Origin: Viscum album | Taxonomy: Eukaryota; Streptophyta; Magnoliopsida; Santalales; Viscaceae | DNA: 64,000 nt | NCBI GenBank assembly: GCA_963277665.1 | Contig: OY728143.1 | Coordinates: 1,118,416,110 to 1,118,480,109, forward strand | Direction of reading: 5' to 3' | Shown: one piece after another, positions 12,161-24,072 of the stretch | How positions within the stretch are numbered: the stretch's first letter is position 1 | How the letters are laid out: every line of letters starts with the position of its first letter | The notes under the pieces: generated by a model | The model's database searches: none | Told to the model about the DNA's origin: nothing | What the model saw: the letters and a program-made list of their open reading frames with translations, nothing else | Program-made: the position numbers and the translations under genes

Positions 12161-15100
12161 CCCCATCATCAACTCAGGTAGTCTGTTGCTTAATCATATC
12201 TCCCGGGAAGGCTAGCTCCTGAAATTTTTATGTACTCCTCAACTAACACATAAGCATAAGTAGTTAGAGGTGACTCATTCTATATTTTCCCATCTTCCCA
12301 TGGGAATATAATCCAGAGCTGCCTTAACACACATGGGTGATCCTCATGGTGTACCCCTTGGTAAACATTCAGGGGTAACCTCTATAGGAACAAGAATTTT
12401 CTTTATGAAATGATGCGGGGTGTATGTCTAAAAAATAACCTTGGAATATACCTGGGCCACAATAAATACACCTCAAAAGTCAAGGATATACAACCGATTC
12501 TTCTTCATTACCCTTCCATCATTTTTGAAAAAAAAATTGGTAGTGGTAAATGGTGAAAATTGAATTCGTCCACCCTGTAGACATTTTTCAGCACTACCGG
12601 TAAATTCATCTGGATCAAGAAACAACCCACCTCATTCAGAATGGTTGGTAGAAAGTTTGAATTAGGAGAGGAAATGGGGTTTGGATATTTTTATTACCTT
12701 ATGTGTGCATCTATAAATCCATAACAAAAATGGAATTTCCCTCATACATGATGTGGCTTCTTCCGCTCACCGATGTGCCAAAGCACATTGTACAACTTTC
12801 CCAACACTAGAACCCGAAGGTTAATGCACTTCCCCATCGCCAGCATGGATGAAAAAAAGTGTTCATCCTTGCACTGATGTGTGGATCCCTAATTTGTATC
12901 ATATTTACAAAAATGAGTGTCGAGATGAAACAATCCAACATAACCACTAGGTGATGGTCTGTGTTAACATTGTACCCCCGTATATCCAGTGGTTGTCTTC
13001 AATGAATCTCTAGTAAGAACCATCCCTGCCCCACTAAGCTCCCCTTGGATAGGTATGGGGCCTCGTAGGTAGTTTCATGGGTTCTTTTTTTCCCTCAGCA
13101 AGATGCTTTGGGGGAAAATTCAAGAAATGTCTAAAGCATTTCTTGAAGTGGAAATCCCCCAATGACTATTTTTTTCTCCTCTAAATAATTCCATCAAAGT
13201 CTTCGCCAGTCAAGGAATCTGGTCTGGATCCTCCAATGTATTCTCTATAGGGAGGAACTCATCGTACGTTCTCCGTAGAATTGGGTTCCCTGAAATATTG
13301 TGGTGGCGCTAGAGGATGATGCAGACCTCTCTATGGTTGAAATGGAAAGTATTGGTCCTCGATGACCACCTACTATGATATTTTTGAATTATGTGTTTTG
13401 GTTGGTAGATGTGGAACTAAGAATCCCACACAGCCTTATACATGCCTACATTTCTTAGCTCTACCCCAAATTAATCAGAAGACGTACACACCCAGTAGGA
13501 CTAGGGCAATTTATCCATTAAATAGCCACCATAGTGGAGGTCCCAATTATCAGTCCAACCTTTCCCTAGGTTCCTTAAGCTCTCTTAGATATTTATGCTA
13601 TATTTCGGTCAAGATGTTTTGGGTTAAAATGATTTATCATCAACGTCATTTACATGATTATAATGGAAGTGGTAGTGATAGGAACATGGTTCATCTTGGT
13701 TTTTCCATCAGTAGCTCTGAACCATTAATATTGAAATGGCCTTCCCCTAAACTAGTAAGATGGTTCATTCCTCCTTGCTTTGTCGATAAAAATATAGTTC
13801 AACAAATGAAAGTCGTACAAAGGTAGTCTTGTACAGAGGGGGTATTCATTTTCCCCTTCCGTTAGTAGCTCCACCATATAAATTTAGTCATAAATACACT
13901 ACACACATTCCATGAGCACTGTATTGTCTGTTATAACATCCCTTCAAGAATAATCCACAAGGAACTCCTGAGAAGCTTCCTCGTTGACCATTTTATTCGA
14001 GAGTTGATAATGTTTTATAATTAGAGACCGTTCGTGAAGAACTTTCACAGATCACAATATCTTTGATCTTAAAAGGACACAGTGTGCTTCATAGAGCAAC
14101 GAAGGACCATGATGCCCCGTTTTTCTAAGAATCATTCGTAGATCACTGATCTGAGGACCCTTGTTTGAAAATATAATTCTTGGTGGTGTATGAGCTACAC
14201 GATACGAGCTTGAGCATAGTTTCATGGAGATAGGATGAAGAAATAAGATATCCCTCTCCGGAATTTACAGGCATGGGATCCAAGAGATTCCTGGAACCCT
14301 TAACTGTAGGGAACTTTGCGGTGACCTCCACCCGCACTCTGTGCATCCTCATTATCACACGACTTCATAAACTGGAGTTTTTTTTCGTGATATTCCCTTA
14401 GAATCCGACACTATTTTTTACCTCGGCTCCCATTCTAACGGTGGATATTTTTTTGCACTAAAATCATTTCTGAAGATGGATCATGGGTAGCCAACACTAT
14501 TTGTGATAACATTTTACCCTCACAAGGAACAAAATTCACCATAGGGGACTACATTTTGAAGCTTCATCGCCAAGCCCATTACCACCAAGAATGGCATGAA
14601 GCTAGCTATCTGAAGACAACTATGACCACCACAGAGTAGTGATATAATCATCTGCATTTGCAAAGAGCACTGAAACCACCATGGAGTAGTGGATAAAGGA
14701 TCTTCATGTCTGGTGACACTACTTTCAATCACTAATCACCAATTTCTTCATGGTGTACCTTCTATGCATCACGACACATGGTGCCAATAAATAGGATAGT
14801 CACCCCACCATGAAGGATCTCTACACCGATCTTTCTTCTAATCATCTCTCATTTTTCGAAGCTCCCTCTACTCACTGAACTAGCCAGAAAATTCATCACC
14901 CAAGGTATTTGAGCATTGTGAACCAACGTTCCCTTCATTCCAATTTCTATCCACATTAAGAGGGTATTCCCTTCAATAATAATTATAAGCATAACAAAAG
15001 ATGTAGTCCATTTAGGTTACATGGGACTGCGCAGAGCACACAACCTTCATGAAGCAACCTCCAAGAACATGTATACTACATGCCTCAATGTTGTCACCAT

Positions 15101-15400
15101 GATTCATGAATCTCCTCCCTTCAAAGAGATCCTTTTTCCATGATTCATGAAGTACCTTCCTTCATGAAGCTCCCCCTCTTCGCAAAGCATTATAGCTTCA
15201 GAAATACTCTTTTAGTAGGGCCTTTTTCTTCACGAATCCCTCTCCCATGAGGCCCTTTAGGTTCATACAGAGTGATTGCATGGTCCCTTGAGTGGTAATT
15301 CATGTTGCATCATCCAAACTTTTTCTTTTTCTCATTGTTATGCTAATATCTATTTCTTCATCACATATTGCACTCTTCCAACTCACTCATGTTGGTAATT
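12161..15400. other. Tat-type non-coding region, nothing certain
   Basis: No domain is recognised. Short minus-strand frames at 14143-14358 and 14520-14732 may continue the antisense relic, but they lack supporting motifs. Around 15040-15190 a short TTCATGAAGC-type phrase recurs four or five times with variable spacing, which looks like a decayed simple repeat. I could not locate the polypurine tract or the exact LTR start. Confidence 0.3.
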
Positions 15401-17740
15401 TCTTCTTCCATCCCATCTACAATTGAGGGTTGGTAAATGTTATGTGTGTAGAATGAATGAGGAGTGAGTCATCCTCATCTGATATGCATGAAGTTAGACA
15501 ACCAAACACCTTCGTCCGAAACATATGATGTTAAATTGCGAGTCGCTGCATACGTGGAAGCCCTGAGTGGACCAGGGAGAGGAAGGCATCATGAAACCTT
15601 TCCTTCATTCATTCATCCCACCCTCTCCCACTCCATTTGGGCTCTATGGCCATGCGTTCCTCGGGTAGTATCCACGTAATCCCTGACACACCTTTATAGG
15701 GTATTCAATATAAATGGAGGTATACCCTCCTCAAACATCGGTACAATATCCTCGGGCTTCCCTCCCAGAATAAGTCCCAATATCCATCTACTTATTCTTC
15801 TAACCACGCATAAACCCCACATAATCCCTCATGGCCACACCTTCCACAACATTATCTTCATCTCTATTGTTACCCTTTATTTCACACAATAATACAAATC
15901 ATGTGGGATGAGAGTAAGTAATGAACATGACATCTCTTTGGGCCTCTAACCTTGCATAAGACCCAACATCTATTTGGGATTCAAACGAGGAGTAATTCCC
16001 ATACCCCAACCAAAAAACTCATACATTGATCACAATCATCTAAATAGGGTATATAGGAAGCCTCTTTGAGGTTCAAGTCCCTCATGCCCCACAATCCATG
16101 TGGTCCATGAATTTCAAATTGGTTCACCTTCACCCTTTATGATGTTAAAATTTATGCCCCTTCCGAACTACATGGGGTTTGATCCCTTTTGGGTACATAA
16201 GATGCCTCCATGAGGCTCAATCCTACCTAATGGGAACCTCGGTGATCCCTCTAAGGGATGCATCCTCCTGATACGATACTTTCCTTTTTTGGGATGCATC
16301 TCCTGGATCTGCCTCCAAGAGGTGTTCTGATCCCTCTGGGCAGCTAACCATGAATAATCTACACACTCCATCCATAATCTTCCAACCAAGATTGTCCCTC
16401 TTGCAATGGGCAACTAATTATCCATAAGCCACTCCATTTCTCTAGGTTGCGTTCCTTTGGGTAGAACCCAATTTTACACCCCTTACATGATTTAAGCTGA
16501 ATTTTATCACTTTCAGGTATGTAGGAGGCCTATTTCACAATTATAGTCCATAACCCACTTTCCATTATGGTCCCTATTCTGAGCCTTTGTGTCTCGGGAA
16601 GATCATACCCCAATCCAGAGGCTCTACTTCTTTTGGGTCCCAATTCATCCACTCCATTATCACGACCCACCACCTCAGGTGTATCATCACCCGAAAAAAA
16701 CATTGAGGACATTGATTCCTAGTCACTAGGATAATTTGGAAGCCTCCATGAGTTTCAAGATCATCATCAACATCTTCACGTCGGTTCCACCTCATTAACT
16801 CCACCCACTCCACCCATTCCTTCATTTTCCATCTTCATACTCATCCAAGCTACCACATACAAGTGGGATTAGGCCATCCATTCGGGTAACAAACCATTTG
16901 TAATCCCCAAATTACCTTTTGATCTATTTGTGGTTTGATCCTTTCCTTCAATACAGGGTATGTATGATGCCTCCATATGGTTCAATTCCATTCAATGGTA
17001 AACCGTGGTATCAGCTTTCCAGGGACCACATCCTCAATTATCTCTTCAGGCACTTCATACCAGCCTTATTGGTGTAAAAACAACCATTTTTGGAGTACAC
17101 AATTCTAGGTCCATCCTCATTAGCCGTTCTGATGCATCCATCCAGTAGACCCACTAGGTGATCCATCCAAAGGATGTATCCATCTGATCAACTCTTGTAA
17201 GTGTTCTGATCAGAGTGATCCATCTCTACAAGATGTAAAACTCACAGTATATCCCATGTTAATATGGGATGATGAGGAATATCTCAGATACATTCCTCTG
17301 TCGTAAGATTCTCTGCATTCGACGTGGGATTCATCGGGCTTCCACACCCTCAAGAAGCCTTCTGATAAGGGTAAATTTTAATTGTACCAATGTTCTAGTG
17401 TCAAGACTTGCTAGTGATGCCCAACATGACTACTTCCCTAATTGACGGATGCTGCCCTGACTTGAACCTTTGTAATGTACTGAAAAATGTAGTGTAATTA
17501 CCCAGTCTCCATAAAGAGAAGGCATTTTGAGGAGTTTCAAGAACAATGTATTAATCATTTTGGGAGACCTAAACTAGGTGATGAATTATGAGGAGGAATC
17601 TAGATAAGGAGAAACTGACATCCCATCATCATGTTTCCATCAAGGGGAAAGAATATTTGAAGAAGTGAGGAATTCAACCCACCTTTGGAAAGCAAGAATA
17701 GAGGGAAATAAATGCACGTCCCCATAGACGATATGTTCCC
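15400..17740 (+). mobile_element. Tat-type LTR-like sequence, copy A (truncated)
   Basis: This stretch resembles about 54700-56900 in phrase and order. Shared phrases include CCGAACTACATGGGGTTTG / CCAAACTATGTGGGGTTTG, GATGCCTCCATGAGG / GATGCCTCTATGAGG, and GAAATCCCATCATC-like sequence near 17615 and 56770. The second copy lies upstream of a Tat gag and this one lies downstream of a Tat pol, so I infer both are LTR sequence. Within it a GGGTAT..A.GATGCCTCCATGAGG phrase recurs near 16040, 16184, 16510, 16722 and 16953, indicating internal repeats. Homology appears to stop near 17740, where the minus-strand chromovirus fragment begins. The boundaries are estimates. Confidence 0.5.
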
Positions 17741-17879
17741 TGGTGGAAAGCATTAGAAATATGTATCCTTTATTTTCTTAATGAGGGATTGTTGAGAAAT
17801 CATTTGAGAAATTTTTTTTAGGTTCCTTCTAAAAAATTTACCATGTCCATCTGTATAAGTTCAAGGAATATTTTATCCT

Positions 17880-18401
17880 TCTCCACTCTTGTTATTGAAA
17901 AAGATGCATGATACTTTTAAAATAGAGCATCCACCACCATATTGTTTTTGCAAATATTCTAGTAAATTAAGAAATCCTAATATTTAATGATCTATAACAA
18001 TATTTACTTGAATAAATTAGGTTCATTCTATGTGAATATATAATTGAGGCTATTATGATTAGTATATATCTAAAACTTCTCCCCATATAGATAATGTCGA
18101 CAGATTTTCAATTCCAATATCACATGTGACAATACTGATCATGCATGGGATAGTTTTTCTCATGGTTTTTTAACTACATTAAGGAAATGGATATCACATT
18201 ATCAATTTTCATCAGGTAAAAGCCTAAGAAAATCTTTGAAACATCATTGTACACCATAAGTAGTTCTCCACATGTTGGAATTTTGAGAAATAGTTCCATG
18301 ATAAGCCTATTTTTTAACTTTTTAAAGTAGTCTTCACATTCACAAGTCAAGATAAACTTCACTCTCTTCCCAGACATATTTTTTAATGGGGTTTCAGCCA
18401 T
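17880..18401 (-). pseudogene. Chromovirus-type RNase H relic
   Basis: The minus frame from 18401 reads CEDYFKKLKNRL, then a segment near LLMVYNDVSKIFLGFYLM, which matches the family's C-x-x-x-F-x-x-L-K and Y-x-D-A-S-x-x-G-L-G-x-V-L-M. Here the Asp of Y-x-D-A-S is kept (YNDVS). It continues as LKNHEKNYPMHD, matching L-K-x-H-E-x-N-Y-P-x-H-D-L-E-L, and ends near a VVDALF-like V-A-D-A-L-S remnant at about 17920. Stops and frame changes follow 18174. It would have degraded template RNA during reverse transcription. It is not functional. Confidence 0.75.
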
Positions 18402-18643
18402 GATAAGTTATTCACAAGTCATCAATGATACATACCTAAACCAAGGAAACTATGATCTATGTTTTATATGATAACTTTCTCTACTCTTAAACTTACTTTT
18501 TCTAGGAAGAGTCCAGAGATATTACTTTTCTATTGATAAAATGTCCCAAGAATGAAACATACTCCAAAAAAAAATTCCCATTTACAATACATTGCATAAT
18601 GTTTCTCCCTTTTCAAAGTCTTTAGAACAATATTCAAATTCTC

Positions 18644-19331
18644 CTAATGTTCCTCCTTAAACGTAGTGTATATATGAATATTATCAATAAATATTATCAC
18701 AAATATAGTGAGGTAATATCTAAAGATATTATTCATTAAATCCATGAATATTGATGGAGAATTAGTGAGTCTGAAGGGAATAACTATGAACTCATAGTGT
18801 CCAATACTCATTCGAAAGAAAGTATTGAGAATATCTTCCTTCTTCATCATTATAGAATTACATATACCCACGTAGATGATTGAACAAGTCAACTATACAT
18901 GGTAAGGAATAATTTTTCTTTAGTAGTATTTTATTGATCTCATGATAATCAATACTGGGCCCCATTGATCCATCATTATTCGTGATGAAGTGGACCGGTC
19001 CACCCAATGGTGAAGTACTCAGGTGAATAAAACCCTTGTCCAGATCTTCCTTTAATATATTATATAGTTCTTCTAGATCAATGGTGTCTATACTATAGGG
19101 TGTAATTAATATATGTAGTGATCCAAAAAATAAGCTCAATTGATAACTCAGCCTATTGATCAGGAGGAGAACTATGAATATTTTTAGGGAACACATCAGT
19201 GTAGTCTCCAGCAATGGGAATTCCTTCAAGCATGATTTTCTCCTTTTTCTTAATAATTTTAGATAGATATTCATTATTATAAGGAAATAATATCCACAAT
19301 TGAGATGATAATTATGATTGTGATTTAACAT
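18644..19331 (-). pseudogene. Chromovirus-type reverse transcriptase relic
   Basis: Two overlapping minus frames cover the RT palm and fingers. The first (19331-18858) contains DKGFIHLSTSPLGGPVHFI, matching G-F-I-x-P-S-x-S-P-x-G-A-P-V-x-F-V, then a K-K-x-G-S-x-R-x-x-x-D-Y-R-x-L-N equivalent reading NNDGSMGPSIDYHEINK. The second (18892-18644) contains FRMSIGHYEFIVIPFRLTNS, matching G-H-Y-E-F-x-V-x-P-F-G-L-T-N-A, and then FVIIFIDNIHIY in place of F-V-V-V-F-I-D-D-I-L-x-Y. The second catalytic Asp is therefore Asn. A frameshift joins the two pieces near 18875. Confidence 0.85.
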
Positions 19332-19549
19332 CCTCTTTACACTTGTACTGAATTGGAAAATTCCTCGGGATGTGATTATTGATATTCCTTTCCCAAAAAT
19401 TCATGTTGGATTTGTATAAATATAGAAAATATCTTCCCAATATAGAATAAAAATCCACTATAATAAATCAATATTTTACGGGAGGCTCATTCCACAAAAA
19501 TTTACATAAGAAAAGTTATATACATTGGATTCAATACTCTACCCATTTT

Positions 19550-19810
19550 CTATTCACACAGATAACTCACCCTCCAAAATTTTTTGTGGGGTTTAAGTTG
19601 TTCTACCAATATTACCTGATATAAAAGAATTAATTTAAAAAAAAATAGTACATTATCTATTTTTGAATAAATAAATAGTGTACCCGAAAACACATCATTT
19701 TTGGGCTCCACTTTAGTATAAGTGATAGAATGTGGCCTTACTTTCAACCTTAGAAGTTGATGTTGTTGTTGATTTCCCCCAACAACCCTTGTAATAGGGA
19801 AATGATTCAC
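19550..19810 (-). pseudogene. Chromovirus-type protease N-terminal relic
   Basis: The minus frame reads HSITYTKVEPKNDVFSGTLF followed by a degenerate version of the segment that leads to the D-S-G-A-T-H-S-F-I active site. In plant chromoviruses the equivalent stretch is A-R-V-Y-A-L-T, then V-V-x-G-T-L. The catalytic Asp-Ser/Thr-Gly is not preserved. The matching start of this segment (SHAITIYDVEYE) is the last part of the gag-only reading frames at 33.0 and 40.5 kb, which shows where those elements lost pol. Confidence 0.65.
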
Positions 19811-19953
19811 ATAATGATCATATTACTTGTAGTTAAAGAAAAAAATATGTGTTGAGTGATCATTTGAACCTTCCTTTATATTCCACATTTTTTTTGATTA
19901 TTCACTTAGATTTAGCAGTTATAAAACAGATTTTCCGTTATTCAACATTTGAA

Positions 19954-20830
19954 TCATTTCCTGGTTCTCATTAAATAGTTATTAAGATCCATATTTCCCC
20001 AATTTTGACACGTGGGATATTGGATTTTCTTTACATAATGCAATTTATCTTCTGATCCACCCATATTGAACTCCATTATCCACTCTTTATATCTGGGCCA
20101 ATGAGACCATTGAATGTCTTCGATCCCCATTTCATCGTTAAGGTAACAATATAAAATATTCAAATAGTTATAAATGTAACAAATCACCACTGCTTTTGTA
20201 TAATCATCTTTACTCTTCTAAATAAGAGACCCATATTGATTTAAGTTTTCTTGGAAAATTACAACGTGTATTGTGAAAGTCTTGTGATGTTTGCTTCATT
20301 CATCCTGATAGACTAATCTTCCTCATTCTTTTTTCCAAGGAACTATGTTTCCATCATGATATGGAGGGTTCAGGGGAAATATGTATTCGAAAATATTTTC
20401 TTATTATCTTCCCTTTCTATGGAATCGATTTCCTCTGAGAACAATATGTTATTGATCAATTTCCTCCACCAATCAGTATCCCCATCAAAACAATAGACAA
20501 CCATCACAAATTTCTTATATTCTGAGTAGTGGATGATAGATAATATATTCTCAATGGAGTTAATCCAATGTTTTGTGATGAGTGGATCAAGAGATCCACT
20601 AAACATTGGAGGCCATTTTCGCATGAAGGATTCAACCAAAACATTACCTTTTTAAGAGAAGGAGGTTGTTCCACATGATTCAAGTTATTATTTGTTACAT
20701 GATCTAATTGATCAAGTACTATCATGAAGTTTTGATCACCCATACCCATCATATTTGGAATATCACTAGCGAAATTGTTACATTTCCTATGACATTGATT
20801 GATTCCACGGGTTCTTTTATTTTTAGCCAT
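19954..20830 (-). pseudogene. Chromovirus-type gag relic
   Basis: Capsid/nucleocapsid relic of the minus-strand element. It begins at 20830 with an M-A-K-N-K-R-T-R-G-I-N-Q-C start and continues after a frameshift near 20639. There it reads WPPMFSGSLDPLITKHWINS and later GDTDWW, matching the family's P-x-F-x-G-x-x-D-P-x-x-A-x-x-W and E-A-x-x-W-W motifs. Near 20000 it reads YPTCQNWGNMDLNNYLMRTR, a damaged first zinc knuckle (C-x-x-C-G-x-x-H-x-G-x-C). Gag would form the particle and bind RNA. The start agrees with the homologous starts at 31916 and 39450. Confidence 0.75.
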
Positions 20831-21054
20831 TAACTAAGAAAATTAATATAAAATTAGGGGGCATGGATACATAGCTAATAAGAATATAAAATATAAAACA
20901 TTTAAAATACAAGGATAGATTGGTAAATGAAAAATATATTCTAACTTATGATACCCAAATTTTAAATCTCGGTTATCTATTGTGATATAATTATCCCTAT
21001 GGTTACCACTATGGTACTATAGTCTTCATCGATAAAAATAAATAGAACATTATA

Positions 21055-21064
21055 TGATACCAAC
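21055..21064 (-). promoter_or_regulatory. Primer-binding site (initiator-Met tRNA type)
   Basis: On the minus strand it reads GTTGGTATCA, the start of the plant tRNA-iMet primer site TGGTATCAGAGC, placed immediately after the LTR's 3' end and about 225 bases before the gag start. Confidence 0.7.
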
Positions 21065-24000
21065 TATAATGGCCCTATAATTATACACATATTATAAAAT
21101 TAATTCAAGCATAATTAACCATTAAATATAATCCAAGGATCATAAATGCTAGTGTATTTGGTGTATTCGGTACAGTAAACTAAAAAATGAATCCTAAAAA
21201 AAATTTGTTATTAAAACTCCATAACGAGCTATTAAAACCCCTTGATCTATAATATCTTCACAGGGTATCATGTGGAATGCATAAACAATGGGAGGAGCTA
21301 AAATCCAAGCAAGGGAATAAACAAATGAATAAAGGATAGCTCAAGGGTTATAAGTCATAACATGATGAAAAAAGATGAAACATGGATCATTAATAAACAT
21401 ATGGTTGCATAACATAATTAACATGGGGTCGTGTAATCATGGAATCATAAAAATATGGTAGGAACATACAACATGACATGAGCATGAGTCATGGATCATT
21501 GCACATGCAGGTGCACAAGTCAAGGATTACCACCAAGACCATTGCACAGAGATCACGAGTTAAGGATTACCACAAATATCATTACCCATGATGTCTCAAG
21601 AGACTAAAAATTACCTAATTCATTGGATAACTATCTATAAACACCAATCATATCATGTTCATGAATATATGTTCCATGTGAAGAATCAAATATAAACATT
21701 AGGGTTACCTAGGTACAGAAATGACTATCATATTCAAATTATAAGGCATAAAAATATTTTATCAAGATAATTTACATGAAATAATGGATATAAAAAATAC
21801 AATGACATTTATAAGGAATAATTATGTTCAATTTGGGTGTATAAATTTAAAAGGAGTATTTAAGAAAATATATAAATGAAACATTTTAGTGTGGTTTAAA
21901 GAAAATATTAAGTATTATTTATGATAAAAAGGAATAATTATTTGTATGAAACAATAAATTAACAATTATATTTTTTCATGTTAATAGTGATTTTAGAAAA
22001 ATAATTCCAGATTAAAACATATTATGGAGTGCACTTGAAAATGAGAAAGAAATCAAGAAGTTCCCTTTAATCGGGATTTTTTATCGGTAATAATTGAGAA
22101 GGGAACCTTTTTGAAACATGTATATCCCAGAAAATGAATGATAAAAATTTCTGGACACAATAATTTGTATCATATAAATGTAATTTAGAAGATTTATATA
22201 AAAACTAAAAATAATTACACTGGGTTAAGGAGAGGGAAAACCTGACTTGAAGGAAAAAAATAGAGGTTTAGAAAGAATCTTTTAACTTATGTACGAAAGT
22301 AAGTTGAACTTGACCTTAATGTAGGGGATAATAAATTTAGATCCATTAACTAATAAATTTAGATCCTTTTCTACAAAGATTTTATTTTTCATATTTTTTT
22401 ATCTTTTTTATTAGTTATAATGTATTACATTATTATTTAGGATAATTCGTTTCTTAGATTTCATGATTGTTTCAAATGTAAAAATATATAGAAAATCATG
22501 TTACTTGAGAATAATTTTATAAAATTTAAATTATATGTTATTAATAAAATTAGATAATATTAAATATTATTATATTTTTTTTAAAAAAAAATTGGAGGAT
22601 GAATCATTAGATAAAATGTTAATGATAACCATTTAGGTTATTTTTACATTTTGTGATCATCACAAACTAGTTTTATTTTATTAATTAATATCTTATATAT
22701 ATAGTGGTTACATATCAATAAATAATATATAATATATATATAATAATATATTTTAACCCTAAATTTTGTTTTATGATCAGCCTTGAAGGTTGTAATAGAA
22801 ATTTTAATCTCATCCTACTTGAATGTAATAAATTTACACATCATATACTATGCTTTCATTTTTAGAATAAATGGGGAGGGGAGAGGAATAGTGATAGGTT
22901 ATTAAATAAAAAACAAAATTTCATTATATAAATATATTATAGTTATCATGTAACTTAGATAAGGGTAGGTGAGGAGATAATAATAAAATAAATGCAATTG
23001 AAATTAAATTAAAATTAAAAGAAAGACGCTTTTACTTCTCGAGTTATTCTCTTTGAGAACCTCCATAGGGGAAAGGGTGTTTTTCTTTTTCCAAGAAAAA
23101 ACCTCATAGAAATGGGGATGATTATTTTAAAGATTAGTGGGCATAAATAATTCAATATTCCTGGATGATAATGTGTTAGGAGAATAGGTGGTGATGTGTG
23201 GTATTTATAGGGGAGGAGAGGGGTATTTTATCATTATTTTATTCATTACTTTATTATTTTGCATAAAAAATATGTAAAGTTTGAGAATTATCACTAAATA
23301 TATTAAAAAAATTATCTTTAGATAGGCGTCATGGTGATTAAATAATTAATGACTCAAGTAATAGTGTTATTAACTTGTAATATATATATACCGTAAATTA
23401 CAATATTTTACTGTTTACCAAAAAAATCAAATATTTTCGAAAAATCCCAAAAATTGAAATTAAATATTTTTCAATTCAAATAATTAAAAATTGAAAATGT
23501 TTTTATGAAAAAAATTACTTTTTTTAGAAATTAAATTTTTAATTAAAATCTTTATTTATTCAAAAAATCCACTTTTAAAATTATGACTGATTTTTTGACA
23601 CATTGAAAAAAAAGGTAATTTCTCATTTAATTACATTAAAATAATAGGGAAAAACATTAATTTATGAATAAATTTTATGAAAATTAATTTTCACTTAAAT
23701 CATTAAATTAATTATAAAATTGAAAATAAAAATTTACGTTTTATAAAAATACGAAAACTTAATTAATAATTTCTAAAACGTTTATTTTCTTATGCTATGA
23801 TATAATTATATTATATTACCAATTATAAGATCTGAAAATTGTATTCATACATTAATGGGTGAGGTTACTATTCTATTGTTCAGTTTACTATTCAAATGGT
23901 TATATTAGTATTCCAAAGGTCCAGTTACTATTCCATTTGTATAAGTTTCTTAACTTCTGAAAATAACATTTATTCAAGTCATTTTTCATTTATAAGTAAT

Positions 24001-24072
24001 TTTCTGTGATTTATACTATAAGACATAATTATATGAATTTAATTTCCATTTATAGAATTATGGGTTGTTACA
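21065..24072 (-). mobile_element. 5' LTR of the truncated chromovirus-type element (3.0 kb)
   Basis: On the minus strand it begins TGTAACAACCCATAATTC at 24072 and ends ..CCATTATA at 21065, next to the primer site. The expected terminal CA has decayed to TA. A TATA box lies inside at 23209-23202. The sequence between is AT-rich with no coding potential. It has none of the CGTACGTACGG hairpins seen in the other LTR family of this window, although the TATA context (CCCTCTCCTCCC just upstream) is similar in both. Confidence 0.7.
23202..23209 (-). promoter_or_regulatory. TATA box in the 21-24 kb LTR
   Basis: The minus strand reads CCCTCTCCTCCCCTATAAAT. The same pyrimidine-rich lead followed by TATA occurs in the LTRs at 29252, 36792 and 44326, which supports a promoter role. 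Confidence 0.6.

Larger units (their letters stand above)
17780..24072 (-). mobile_element. Truncated chromovirus-type Ty3/gypsy element
   Basis: A minus-strand element read from 24072 downward: 5' LTR (24072-21065), primer site (21064-21055), then relics of gag, protease, RT and RNase H, ending near 17800. Integrase, any chromodomain and the 3' LTR are missing, so it was truncated at its 3' end. Its Gag start (M-A-x-x-x-R-x-R-x-x-x-Q-C) resembles that of the gag-only elements at 31.9 and 39.4 kb, so it is a relative of them and a model of what they lost. It is heavily mutated throughout. Confidence 0.75.

Noticed and set aside
13362..13826. A 154-codon open frame on the plus strand
   Set aside because: No recognisable domain, odd composition, and it lies in a Tat non-coding region beside an antisense relic. 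It is most likely a chance or shadow frame.
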